A stretch of DNA of 64,000 nucleotides from Thuidium tamariscinum (taxonomy: Eukaryota; Streptophyta; Bryopsida; Hypnales; Thuidiaceae): the NCBI GenBank assembly GCA_947034885.2, contig OX344756.2, positions 18,224,098-18,288,097 of the forward strand. The letters run 5' to 3'. A program made the position numbers and the translations under genes. The notes under the pieces are model-generated. The model saw only the letters and a list, made by a program, of their open reading frames with translations, was not told the origin of the DNA and ran no database searches. Below, piece by piece: positions 10,240 through 22,097 of the stretch (position 1 is its first letter; the number at the start of each line of letters is the position of its first letter).

Positions 10240-13172
10240 CACAAAAGGCTAACTTAACCCAAGCTGAGAATCTATGAACTCTCAAAAGAAGCATGCAGAT
10301 GACAGCAGCAAATTTCCAAGTCTGAAAATTTGAGATACACTGCTGTGATGAAGCAGGATTTATAACTAATGGCTGGTACTTAGTTGGACGAATTGCTGGA
10401 GTGATCCTTACTGAGTGTCAGTAGTCTGCATCGATCTGCATTACTTGAGTGAATCCTGAAAACAACATTTTCTATCTTGCGTAGCCGGACTTTAGCATTC
10501 AGAAACAGCTTTCATTTGTTTTTTAGCTGTGATGAAGTAGCCTTGATTACTGTCCAATAGAGGGATTCAGACTAGGTTATGAGGAACGGATGCTAAAAGT
10601 AATCGCAACATTCACTAACGGAGAAATGTTGAGAATCCCAAGTGGTGATTCTTGCGTTATGAGGTGAGCATCAAATGGTTTATTCGAATTAACCCGCCTG
10701 TAATTAGTGAATGAGATCTACCAATTTACCACAGTCGCAATATATTTGTAGAACACTTACATTGGTGCAGGCTCAAAGTATGGATTTCATAAATTACTTC
10801 ATCTTACCATGGTCTCCACTGCATAATTTAATTCTTGCATTACCGAGCTACTCAATACCTTATTTCTTTCATTATCCATACCTGGACTGCCTTTTGAAAA
10901 TAACCGTAAACCAGCATTCAGTTCAAAACATTCATCAAGGAAATTATTGCTTCTTATTCCAGGATATACTTATGTCAAAATTTGAATCCCACTACCGAAC
11001 AAAATGGGGAGGTGCAACCACTGCACCAGAGACATGCAAAACCACTGGCAATGAAAGTGGAGCAAAAGCTTGACAATTCAAAAGAGTCACAAGCGGCAAT
11101 GCAATAAAGAAGTCCTCTGTCTGATATTCAGATTTATATGCAATCCCAATGGCAAGCCTGTCCACAAAATAACACAACCCACCAGAACTTCACAACCCAT
11201 GCAACTTTGTAGAAGTCCTGCAAATTTGTCTTTGGTATCCAACATTTGAAGCCGTAGTTAACCAACTAGTATTTCTTGATTCGCTCCAGCCGTTAAACTG
11301 TGAAGTTAGCATGAGCTTGCAACGCCCGTGTTTTGATTCGATCGATCAGAGCGTCATTTGTGTTACACAGATCGACTGAGCATCATTCCATGTGGCTTTC
11401 CCGTTTTTTGGGTTCAGTTCGTCACCACGAGTCCGGATCCTGAGATGCTATTTTCATCATTAAATTCGTCATTCTCCGCCCGTTCGTCATCTGCAGTCCT
11501 GAAACATCCCAGTTGTATGTTGTCTCCCTGTTTCAGCAGTGACTAAGTCATATTTGTGCTGAACGGTTCCTGAAAATTTCAGTCCACAGAATAATAGAGC
11601 TCTTCCAGATAGAGCTTCATTTGTGCTGCGGACATTCCGCATGTTGCACTCCCGTTTGGCGTTCTTCATGATCTCAAAGTCGCTCCTGAAATGTTGCGGC
11701 GTAGTCAGTGCTTTCATCGCTTTTGTTCTGAATATGTCTCCCTGCTGGCCTGCTTTGAGCAACTAGCTAATTGATTTCTGTGATGCCGCTTTCTTCAAGA
11801 GCTTGCATTCAGGTATGTTAGTTCATGTGTCAACAGAATTGAAAACGCTTTCGGAGCTTCATTTGTTTCATTTCGAAATGGGATGATCGCAAAGAGTGTG
11901 AAAAGCGGAACCAATTCCTCGTTTCCGATGGCTGATTTTGGTGATGTAATTGTCCCCAGTGAAGTAGCAATTTCTGTCGTGCCAAAGAAACAGTTGGAGC
12001 AGGGTCTTGAAGCATTTCTTGCACACTTTCATCCAAAAACATGAGGGTGGGCTTATTTGGCTTCCTGCTAGAGTTGCTTGCTCCTACCTAGGGTGGTCGT
12101 TATTTTGGGGCCACACAACAAGCAATCTCCAGTGGAGATGTGAAGCACTTTACATCCATCAATGTGGATGAAAACACATACATTCATCTGAAAGTCTATA
12201 AATTCGTCCAAAATTATCCCTTATTCGATTTTGTAGCCATTGGGTGATTTTAGTCATTGAAAACAGGAGAATCTATCCCCAAACATTTCCTCACAGAATT
12301 TGCACTGATTACTTAGTGAGTGATATATTTGCCTTTCAAAAAACACAAACACTCCCTATACTTGTGGCGCGGTATTTTGAAACCAGACATATAAAGTTGT
12401 ACCAGTATAAGTTGCACAAACCCAAAGGCTTCCTCCCTTCCTTTTCTTGCCTTATAAATTAAAGCCCCCTCAAATTGTCCCCATTCCGAATCAAAATCGT
12501 CATGAAGGATCAATCCCGCAGCGCACAATCTCTAGACAATGACTTCCAACATGTCGGTACAACTTTTCTTCCAATTTTTCCTAAACAAGAGTCGGTATCT
12601 AGAGAGGAAGGGATGGTGTGAACAGTACGACTCTGTTTTGAAGAATGAAATTGAGATATGGAGGAGTTTGGTTGGATTGAGAAGGAATCAGGACTCGCTA
12701 CTTTGAATTTCAAAGTTAAACAGCGGAAGAAAGGATGCTACCGTGTTTAGTGGAATGTGACAATGACCCAAATTTCAGTTCCGTTAATGCTCGTTGGGAT
12801 CGATTTTATTGATGCGATTGTTTGAGGATCTGTCTATGTTGTAGAGTTCGGGAATTTTGTGAAATCGATTACTGCGGAGGCCAAACTAATTGTACGAAAT
12901 GCAAACTAACTAATGACTCTGATTCCGACGCTTTAAACGGCACTAGAAAAACTGGGATTCATACACATGGACCACACGAAGGTGTAAAATTCAACCTTGT
13001 TTCAAGTTGCTTCCATCAACATGGCTGGTCGACAAGTAAAATGTACAAGAGGCTAGATTGCGCCACTCAATCCCGCCAAGAACAAAAGGACGATAGCGTG
13101 GAGAGGCAAGAAAAGACTAATATTTACCGGCTTTGTACATGGAAGATGATAATAGTTCGCTTTGGATCGCTA
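10240..13172. other. Higher-GC region without a supportable gene
   Basis: This stretch downstream of the P450 stop is less AT-rich and less repetitive than its surroundings. It holds several open frames of 60-130 codons on both strands, for example 10711-11073 (+) and 12042-11830 (-). None shows a family signature I recognise, and several lack an ATG start. It may contain the P450 3' untranslated region (nearest 13172), a non-coding transcript or decayed coding DNA. Confidence 0.4.
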
Positions 13173-15774
13173 TTAACCGCTAAGGAGACCTGGATCAACT
13201 CGAAGCTCGCCACCTACAAATAGATCGGGAAGGTCCTTCGAGGTTTCAGTTCCTGCAATGCCAGCAGATAGGTGCCAGTTGATGCATTGGAGGCATAAGG
13301 CTAACCCATATTGAAGGGTAATCATGCCAAGGTTGAGTCCCGGGCACCCACGCTTGCCAGAGCCAAAAGGGATGTAGTGGAAATCATTCGCACGCACAGT
13401 GAGGTTCGATCCAATGAAGCGGTCCGGGGAAAACTCCAGAGGTGAATCCCAGAACAAAGGATCTCGACTCAAAGCATACAGGTTAATGAGCACGGACGAT
13501 CGCGCTGGGATATGGAATCCAGCAACTTCACACGCCTCGAAGTTCCCGTGAGGAATGAGGAGCTGGGCCGGTGGGTGGAGACGGAGCGTTTCTTTGATAA
13601 TGTTCTGGAGAAAGGGAAGTTTCGGGATGTCCGATTCTTTGACAAGGCGCGTCCTTCCAACAACTGCATCAAGCTCGTCGAGTGCTCTCTTGTGGAGATG
13701 AGGATGTTTCAATAACTCTTCTAAGGCTTTTCCGATTCCCTGGGATATGGAGTCGGTTCCTGCTATCAAAAGTGCCTGCGCATAGTTCGAAGTGTTCAGA
13801 CAACCACTCGAGGAAGTGGACAGCGAAGAATGCGAGACTAGTTCAACAGGTAACAACGCACAGAAGGGGGAGAAAACATACAAATACAACGCCCATTTGC
13901 TGGTTTTCGTTCAAATACTCCTCGCCTTCAAGTGACAAGAGCTTGCTCATGATATCCCTTTCGTTAGCACCATTTTCTGTCTCCGACGACGACCAACTGC
14001 TCATTTCCAGTCTTTTCTGCTCAATCAAAACCATGATACTCTTCCGTAGCTGGATCTCCACATCTCTCAGCTCGGCTTCGATGCCTTGAATATCAAGCCA
14101 CCGAAGTGATGGAAGGAGGTCGCTGATATTGATTCTTTGGATAAGCTTGACCATCTGCAGACGACTCTGAACTTCAATCCAGGAAGAGACCACGTAATTT
14201 CCAAAACCAATAAAAAAACTGATAATAACGCATCTCTTAATTTCTTCTTATTAAATGTCTGTTTTCAGTCGACATTTCGGGTATAGTTAGACGCAAGGAT
14301 ACTGAAAGTGAATCAAGAGTCGAAAGGATACCTTTTTGAATGTCAACACCAAGGTTTCAATCTCCTTGGGCATGACCTTACCACCACAGTGCCGCCCGAA
14401 GATCATGCACACGGAGAGGTTCAGACTAAGTGTTGAAACGGCCTTTCTGAAATCGACTCTATCATTTGCTTCCAACTCGCCACGTATTGCTTGCAACATT
14501 TCCAGTATCTACAACGCTGCCAGGACAAGAATAAGTCGCAACCACAGAACTTCTTCGAACAAAAGAACAACACTTATTTCAATTCCTGCGAGTGTAAACA
14601 GTGATATTTACCCGCACTCTGATTTTGGTTTTAATACTGCCAGTAGTGTGAAAACCTACTTAGATATAATCATATTGAAAGAATAATATTCTACTTCAAT
14701 GTTAATATTTAATAATCAAATTATCATTAACATTATTACTAGTTTAGTTTACTAATATTTCATTCATGTTGTCGCGGTAAATTGCGTTAAGTCCACCATG
14801 AATCAATTCAATAAGCATTTCGCTAACACTACACTGATTTCTCCTGATGGTGCGTGCGACACTAATTTACTAAAGGTCACACTATTTCGAATTACAGCAG
14901 GTTGAAATATCGCTGTATTGTCCATTTCCACGAAAACAGAATTTTCCGGTGATACTCCTTACTAATTTTCTAGGTGACGCTAATCCCCCTCACTAATAGG
15001 ACAAATCAATGTAGTCTGCCTCTCATAATTTTGAATAAATTCTCATTTGTACAACTGGGAATTCAATTGATTTCAAAATTAGCTGAAATATTTCGTCATT
15101 AGAGCAGCGTAATCATCTCACTACAGAATGACAAGCGACACAAACACAAACCGGCGACAATTTTTCCTTAGAGAACTGATCATCGCACGTCTGCTGGACT
15201 AAGAAGAGTTGTAATAAGAGAATGCCCCCATCGAATTGGCCATAAACAAATCACCGGAACCTGAGAGAGAACTGACCTGTTCCTTGCGCAGCTCTCGCGA
15301 CTCGGCAATTTTATTCGGCGATAAGAGCTCCATAATGAACACAACGCGCAGGCGCTGGTACGAAGGATCACTTGCCGACATCGAGATGATCGAATTGCCT
15401 TTGAAGGAGACATAGTCGCGCACCACGCTCACGGGCCGATTCGCAAACTGCGCATCGTGCGTCTTGAGGAACGCCATCGCCATCCGCGCGCTCGACACCA
15501 CCACGTAGGGTCTCGTGCCCATCCACAGCAGCATGAGCTCCCCGTACTTCTCCGCGAGCTTCGCAAACATGACCTCCGGAGGGGTTCCGAAGGGGAGGTG
15601 CGGCAGGCATCCTACCACGGGCCATTTCGGAGGTCCCGGAGGAAGATTCGACCGGCTCTTGGTGCGATTTCTTCTCGTCGCCATCACTACTGTGATGAGC
15701 GTCACGGCTAAGGTGATCACAAGCCATGGCCAGCTTCGCCACAGCCGGTCCAATTCTGCGAACTCCGCCATCAT
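13173..15774 (-). CDS. Cytochrome P450 monooxygenase, A-type (clan 71), four exons
   Basis: Exons as read: 15774-15277, 14508-14332, 14154-13888 and 13775-13173, all phase 0, giving about 514 aa, a normal microsomal P450 length. The start is the first ATG of an ATG-ATG pair. The protein has an N-terminal membrane anchor (about 16-32), the proline hinge LPPGPP (44-49), the I-helix oxygen-binding motif AGTDS (319-323), the K-helix ExxR (E376, R379), FSPDRF (429-434) and the haem loop FGSGKRGCPG (451-460) with Cys458 as haem ligand. It should be an ER-bound NADPH-P450 reductase-dependent oxygenase; the substrate is unknown. The exon 3 start could also be 14166, four codons longer. Oddity: the C-helix WxxxR motif reads Y139-Q-R-L-R143, so the usual Trp is Tyr. 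The family resembles CYP71-clan members; I cannot give a subfamily. Confidence 0.9.
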
Positions 15775-17514
15775 CGTCGCCACTACTGAAGTGCTCCGAC
15801 AAGCAAACCCTGGAAACCAAACTTACAGTTCTAAGTCGGTAGCGGATGAACAAATGTTGAACTTTCCTTCCGTCACTCACTTCCCCTGGATGGATGATTT
15901 TCATTCAATACCTGTGCCCAGCTTTTTTATTGATGCTATAACCACATTATTGAATTAAATTTAAGACGTTTCAAAAAAATATTTTTAAATTATGTACAAG
16001 TAGTTTTATCGGAGAAAAAAAAGGTACACCAACACATTATATTTCAATATTCTGACCTTTTTAACCTAAAAAATTTGATTTTCACATTCAGAATGATTTT
16101 CTTGCATAGAAGGAAATCTAGTAAATTGTAATTTTAAAATTGTAGTTTCTACTATGTTTGGAAATTTTGAGAGTTTTATAAAAATAATATGTACCATAGT
16201 ATTTGATACAATAATGTACCTTTAATAAGAAAATTTCTAATAAATTTTTATTGAAAATCTCCTTAAAAAGTTATTACTTATAATCTTATGTTTAAGACTA
16301 TACTTAAAAACCCACTTAATACCCCATTTTATTGTAGTCACTGGAAACTTTAAACGCTTCAGCCGAGGTTAAACTGCATTAGTTTAGCCTCAATTTCAAC
16401 CTCCTTTAATACTAGCTGGAAAAGGTGGGGGAGCTAAACCAGTTAGCCCCATTTTAATGCCACAAGTTGGGGCTGTATTTAATCTTTAGTTGGGGCTAAA
16501 TTCCATTTTGCTAACTACTCATATTAGATTATAATTTTTTTGAATATTTCTACTTTTTGAGAATTTTGAAAATAAAGAGGCATTCTTGGTTGCCCTCCTC
16601 GTCAACTAGTGAAAATCTCCTCTGCCTAGGTGATTGCCTAATTTTTAGAACATCCCTTTCCGCCATAGCCATGATGCAAAATCTCAAATCTGCAAAAACA
16701 AAACAAACACACACTACACAAGAGTTAGTAAGTTAGAAACTTAGGCAGTAGGATGAATTTTTTTTTAAAAGCGTCTCATGGCAAAGGTGATGCTTGGATG
16801 AAGACAAGTACCTATGCATGAACTGTAAAATCAACTAACAGTAGAAGTAGCAACTCAAATGGAAAGAAATTAAACAAAACAAGTTCTCAAGCAAATGCAT
16901 ACGTGGCCTAGCGGGGAGTAACAAACAACGAGCATACAAGATGAGACTTGCAATCAGTACCATGAATCTCTTCAAATTCCGCACAGCTTCAACAATCCAT
17001 AAACCATAGGCATAACTATCTCACCATATGCTTCGGCTCAGAAACTAAGGTTTGGGGCACAACCTTCATCTCTTTTCACTATGGAGTTGCTTCTGTGTTA
17101 GCTTGGCGTTTTGCAAATTGCTAATTTGAAGGGCTATTTCTAAAAACTCTTTAAATTCATTTTGAACAAAAGCCTTGTGTGATTGACCAACGCTAAATTT
17201 TGGAAGGAACCTATTCCAACCAATGTTGTACTGCATGGTTTAGCCTTCCAAGACTTTGTAACCCGGGGAGCTAAATGATCCAAAGCTCCCAATGAGTGTT
17301 TGTACTTAGAAATGTGTTTACAGATAATCAATTACAAACTTCACTAAAATGATTACTTCAAACTTTCCAAGCAATGTGGAAACTATACTTTAGGATCTTC
17401 AATTTTATCATTTTTCACTAAAGAAAAAGAAATTTTCATAAATATCAAAATCATGTTTAACTCCCAATATAAGAAACTCATGTTTTAGGTGATGGATTTT
17501 AGGTGACATTCAAT
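15775..17514. other. P450 upstream region and AT-rich intergenic DNA
   Basis: Contains the P450 5' flank (higher GC to about 15900) and then AT-rich DNA. At 16320-16520 and 17220-17290 there are short GC-richer patches with repeated AGCTAAA/TTAGCCCC words that may be transposon remnants. I cannot define their ends, and no gene is supported. Confidence 0.4.
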
Positions 17515-17608
17515 GTAGCAACACGTGTTTCTATATCACCAATGATGTCCGCCACAACATCTTGATGTTATGGCGGACATCATTGGTGACATAGAAACAT
17601 GTTACTAC
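17515..17608. repeat. Hairpin with 46-bp arms (MITE-like)
   Basis: The arms 17515-17560 and 17563-17608 pair with few mismatches; the loop-proximal part is GATGTCCGCCA.AACATC/GATGTTATGGCGGACATC. The sequence just before it (ATGTTTTAGGTGATG..., about 17480-17535) copies the left arm of the palindrome at 17825, so this may be a composite of two foldback elements. Confidence 0.7.
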
Positions 17609-17824
17609 TCTCTACAAACACCAAATCGCATCAATATTGCAATTGCAACTAGAACCTTCATACTACTTCAAGAACATCAACATGCCTCTATAATTCTCCC
17701 TGCCCAACTTTTGGAAACAAGGACCATTTCCGACAAGTATGAAGTATTCAAAAAGAATATCGATCTAGTTTTCTTGAAGTGAAAAAACTTCAAATGTAGT
17801 TAGATGGTCATTACACTATAAAAA

Positions 17825-17940
17825 AATTCATGTTTTAGGTAACGTATTTTAGGTGACATCCAATGTAGCAACACGTGTTTTTAAAAACACGTGTTGCTAA
17901 ATTGGATGTCACCTAAAATACGTCACCTAAAACATGAATT
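17825..17940. mobile_element. Near-perfect palindromic foldback MITE
   Basis: Two 58-base arms meet at 17882/17883 with no loop, and I count only two mismatches between them. The arms begin AATTCATGTTTTAGG and contain AGCAACACGTGTTTTT. Just outside, ACACTATA and its inverse TACAGTGT extend the inverted repeat imperfectly. Such low divergence suggests a recent origin or gene conversion between the arms. No coding capacity. Confidence 0.85.
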
Positions 17941-18061
17941 TGTACAGTGTCATAAATGCACATCTTGTGTTCTTTGACAACATAGCAATTTCAGTAGCTC
18001 ACTACAAATGGATTTAAAAAAAAAGTTCTTTGAAATTTTCACACAACATTTTCTTAACAAG

Positions 18062-18895
18062 TACCTTTAAGGTCCAACAGTTTTCATAAATTCTGATTAT
18101 ACAGTTGAAAAGTTATTGCATGATATCTAGTTTTCATTACTTGGCAAGGACCTTGAGCAACAAATTTTTTTTAATTTTTTCTGTAAGGAAAAAAATTTGA
18201 AATTGTTTTTTCAAATTTGCACCTAAGTGGAAAGCCTTGAATCATTCTCTTTTCATCAATGAGTCAAAAGTTATGAGGGTTTTTAGTTTGTGGTAGTTTG
18301 TGGGTAGTTATAGAATCTACATTCTAGAAAAAAGTTTGGAATCCTTAATTTAATTCAATTTTTATATTTTTGGAAAAAATAAATAAAAACATTGTGTGTA
18401 TAGATTATTTATTACAACATCTTGACCATTGAGATTGGCATTTTCCAATTCCATCAAATAAATTGTTAACAACTTAGTATTTTGAGTCATTCTCTACATC
18501 TTTCTACTTACTATTTTTTCTCTATATATTGTACAATTCTAAATTATTTGAAATTTTCCAACCATGTATCTAACTTGCCTTAAAAAATAAATCAAAGTAG
18601 TAACCACCAGTTTGAACTTTTTTTCATACAAATGTGACCTTGTGAAGTGCAACTACTCATTTTTTTGCAAGGCCAAAAAAATTATTTATGTCAGTTTAAA
18701 TACTAATGTCTTGCAATCTACATGGTAGAAAATTTTGGAATTTTTTCTACATCTTTTCAAACTAGTATACTACAAGATCATGTAGTTACATGAGTCAAAA
18801 AATGTTTTTTTTTCTAAGTTTTGATATTTATATTAGGAATAATAGTTTTGGAGTATTTTTGGTAAAAACATAGTCAAAAACATGTAGGGGTTTAA
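18062..18895. mobile_element. TTAA-flanked MITE, family A copy 3, degenerate
   Basis: Collinear with the element at 35738-36661 over most of its length. Shared stretches include GTTGAAAAGTTATTGCAT, CATTGAGATTGGCATTTT and CATACAAATGTG.CCTT. The right end reads ATGTAGGGGTTTAA, a decayed form of the family terminus. The left terminus is not recognisable, so the boundary is approximate. Confidence 0.6.
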
Positions 18896-20376
18896 TAAAG
18901 AGAAAGGTCAAAGTATTGAAATACAAAAGATTTTATATTCTATATTTTTATAAATTACCTCATGTAAAATAAATAACATCTAAAATGTTTTGAATTTAGT
19001 TCAATTATGTGGCTATAGCATTAATAAATTTTCACACACCAAATTGGATATTGATCATTCTTCAATATACACAAAGTATGGTTGACTATTTAAATAAAAA
19101 GCACAAAACATTCTTGGCATCTTTCTAAGATTAAACTTAAAACCAATTACAATCAAATTACTATGAACTATTTATCCTTCATACTACGATACTTATCATT
19201 TCTATAAGATTTTAAACAATATTAAGAAAGTTTCTCCCAATAAATTACAACAATAATAAGACCAACAAAGTGCGCATTACAAGAATCATATCACCAATAC
19301 TCCAAATACCAATTCAACTTCTTTCAACATTTTGCAATCCTTCAAATCACTAGCTCCAAATTAAAACTCCAATTATAAATATAAGCCTAAATTGACAATC
19401 TACTATTATAAGAAGATGGAGATTTTTTTTATGTCTAGAAAAATGCGTTAAAGCCTTTCTTTTGACATAGAGGAGATCACCATTGATGTCTATTAAAATT
19501 TGTTATAATGGACAAGCAAAAAATGTACCAAAATTTGAAGGTGACACATTCAAATTTAGATTTATTTTTTACGTTAATAAAACAAGGTCTTACAAGTTTT
19601 GCAAAGGACTACGTGTAGAGGGGTTTGAAGTGCCACATAAGTTCTTTTGGGGATGGAGGGTGCCACATGGAACAATTTTTCATCCAAAATCATTTTGACC
19701 AAGGTTGTGATGTAGACTAGGAAAGATATAACATGGACCTCAAATTATGCTCCATTGAACCCCAAATTATGCTGACGTGACATGCTTTATCATCACACTT
19801 TTGTGCCATTTGAAAATTTTAATGGTGTTTTTTGAGACGTCAAATTAAACATTTTTTGAAACATCAATTGGTGCATATCCTACCTACAAGGCAAAGTCAA
19901 CAAAAAATAAATATTTAGAATTAAATTAATTTTTTTAATAAAATGAACAAGAAAAATTGAAGAAAATTTACCATCTATAATTAAGAGAATTTTCAATGGC
20001 AAAATGAAGGAATTACTTCATTAAAAAATAATGAAAATGAAGAGGAAAGAGATTATATTTATATCCATTGTGTGCCTATAGTGAAACAAAAGATATGAGA
20101 TAATAAGAATATGACAATTTGACCATTGAACATGCTGACGTTATTTTAAAGATATAGATGTTGTTTCAAACATCTTGGCATTAGGTCTTTTTTTGGCTTT
20201 ACAAAGCCATTTTGCAGCACTTGGTCAGCCTTCGTGAAATATGAATAAATTGTTTGATAAAAAAAAAAGCAATTTCACGACATCTACATTTGATGTTGGC
20301 TAACAAGTACTAGGGTGGCAATAGCCTCACTTTGGATGAGGATTTAATTGCTAGCTTGAATATGATTGATTGCCAT
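18896..20376. other. AT-rich intergenic DNA
   Basis: No gene supported. Short open frames such as 19483-19698 (+) have no recognisable similarity and no splice-linked partner. Confidence 0.5.
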
Positions 20377-20540
20377 CACTAGAAGAAATTTGCGTTTGCC
20401 TCAACAAAATCCACTTGATGTGTTTGTTGAGGCAAACGCAAAAACTACGTTGAAGAACACAAAAAAATGCAGATTTTGCGTTTGCCTCAACAAACAGATC
20501 AAGTGGATTTTAATGAAGCAAATGCAGTTTTCTTCTAGTG
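20377..20540. mobile_element. CACTA-like foldback element, 164 bp
   Basis: The ends are CACTAGAAGAAA and TTTCTTCTAGTG, a 12-bp perfect inverted repeat starting with CACTA. The flanks give a possible 3-bp duplication CAT on both sides, as CACTA (CMC) elements make. Inside, the sequence TTTGCGTTTGCCTCAACAAA occurs twice plus once inverted, giving a larger stem. Non-coding. Confidence 0.7.
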
Positions 20541-21842
20541 CATTCTCACCCCCTTTATTGCCACTCTATCTCCTTCATTCTCTACAATAGCTTTGTGATT
20601 GTTAATTGTATCGCTATAGTTTCTCCTATATTTGAGTAATATTATGTTCAATCATACTATTAGTGGTGGGATTATGTCACTAAGTATATCATTGCAAGGG
20701 GCTAGGATTTGCAAGTTCTAGCCAAGGCAAAGCTATAGTTTTTGCCAAGATCTTCAGGGCATAGGGGTTTGAGCTACATTCATGGTCATAGTGCACATCT
20801 CGCACTTTCAATGCTCGTTGTTAATTGTGTAAGTTATTGCTTGTAGTTGCTTCAATGGCAGCACTGGGCCTTCGTGCTTGTTTTCCTTGGTCCATACAAT
20901 TGAAATTGAGAAAAACACCTAGTTGCTTTGATGACAATTGTTGCTTTTGTTTTGTGGGTTCTACAATTGTTGCTATTGGCTTTTGGCTTTGCATTTGTCA
21001 TTGCAATTGGTGTTTCTTTGCAATTTTGCTACTTGGTAGTCATTTATATAGTAACATCTATGTAAGTACTATGGAATTTGATGGTGAGGAATCCAACAAC
21101 AATGTTGTCGCGAAAGCTCTACACGTTGTCGTGTTGTAAATTCGTTCACTATGTAGAATTTTATGTTTATTGTTGAAGTACAAGGTTTTTTTGGAGAGTC
21201 TAATCCATCCATATGTAGTGAACTCTATCTTTTTTACCTCTATTAAACAACTATTTGGCATTAATTTGATTTTTTTAATATTTGAAGTCATTTTAGGGTT
21301 TTAGTTTTAGTTTAAAGTTGTTTAAAAGAAAGGTGAAGTTTGTTTTACCTTTCATTTAGTTGTTTTTTAAAAAGACTAGAAGTCCGTGTAGGAGATAAGG
21401 ATAGGGTTATGGGGGAGAAAAGTAAAGACCAATAGTTGAAGTCAAGTCCATGTGGCTTTATAGTGGTCAAACTCCACTTAACTAGGTGGTAGATAAGGTG
21501 AAAGTGCTCCTTCCTCCTTCCCTTGATATACTTGGGAGAACCGGGACTTTGGGATGGTTTTTTGGACAGTCATTATTATTGCCCTTTATATAGGGAGAGA
21601 TTTTAATGAAAATTTGTAAGGTTGTTCATTTTATTTTTGTGACTTCAAAACCTTATTACTCGCTCTATTTGAAGTTTTAATGCAAAGGTTATGTTTGATG
21701 AAGTAGGAGAGGCAAGATTATTATAAACAATGAGGGTTGAACTTTTGGAGGGCTTATAATTATGTGGTGAGGAGGGTCCTTCATTTTCCCAAGCCAAACC
21801 TAGTCACAGCTAGACACCCTCTGTATTCCTTAAGCGCGCTCC

Positions 21843-22010
21843 TCTCAACACGACAACGCGGCAACAATTGCAAAGACAATAAAGAAGAAAGTTGAGAAGG
21901 CAACAAAAGAGGCTCTAGAGGTGGCTCACATTGAGATGAAGCACAAAGGAAAACAACTTGACTTGTGGAGGGTGGAGGCATGGAAACAAACTATAAAATC
22001 ATACTTCTAG
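21843..22010 (+). pseudogene. Coding-like remnant of unknown origin
   Basis: A 55-codon frame without an initiating ATG, rich in Lys/Glu and helix-forming residues (KKKVEKATKEALEVAH), ending in TAG at 22008-22010. Base composition is richer in GC than the neighbours. It lies about 90 bp before the decayed hAT transposase and could be an upstream exon of it or a captured fragment. I recognise no family. Confidence 0.3.
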
Positions 22011-22097
22011 TCAAGTGTGAAGCAACATTTGGCCAACCTCTTTTGTTGGTTTTTGCTAGCTCTTTGCTCGAGGTGCCTGGGGCAGAGCCTTTTGTAC

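Noticed and set aside
10711-11073. 120-codon frame downstream of the P450 gene
   Set aside because: No recognisable domain, compositional bias fits translated non-coding DNA, and no splice-linked partner was found.
12822-13223. 133-codon frame overlapping the P450 3' end on the opposite strand
   Set aside because: It lacks an ATG start and partly mirrors the real P450 coding strand, so it is a shadow frame.
20366-20590. 74-codon frame
   Set aside because: It runs through the CACTA-like hairpin; its apparent repeats are the inverted arms.
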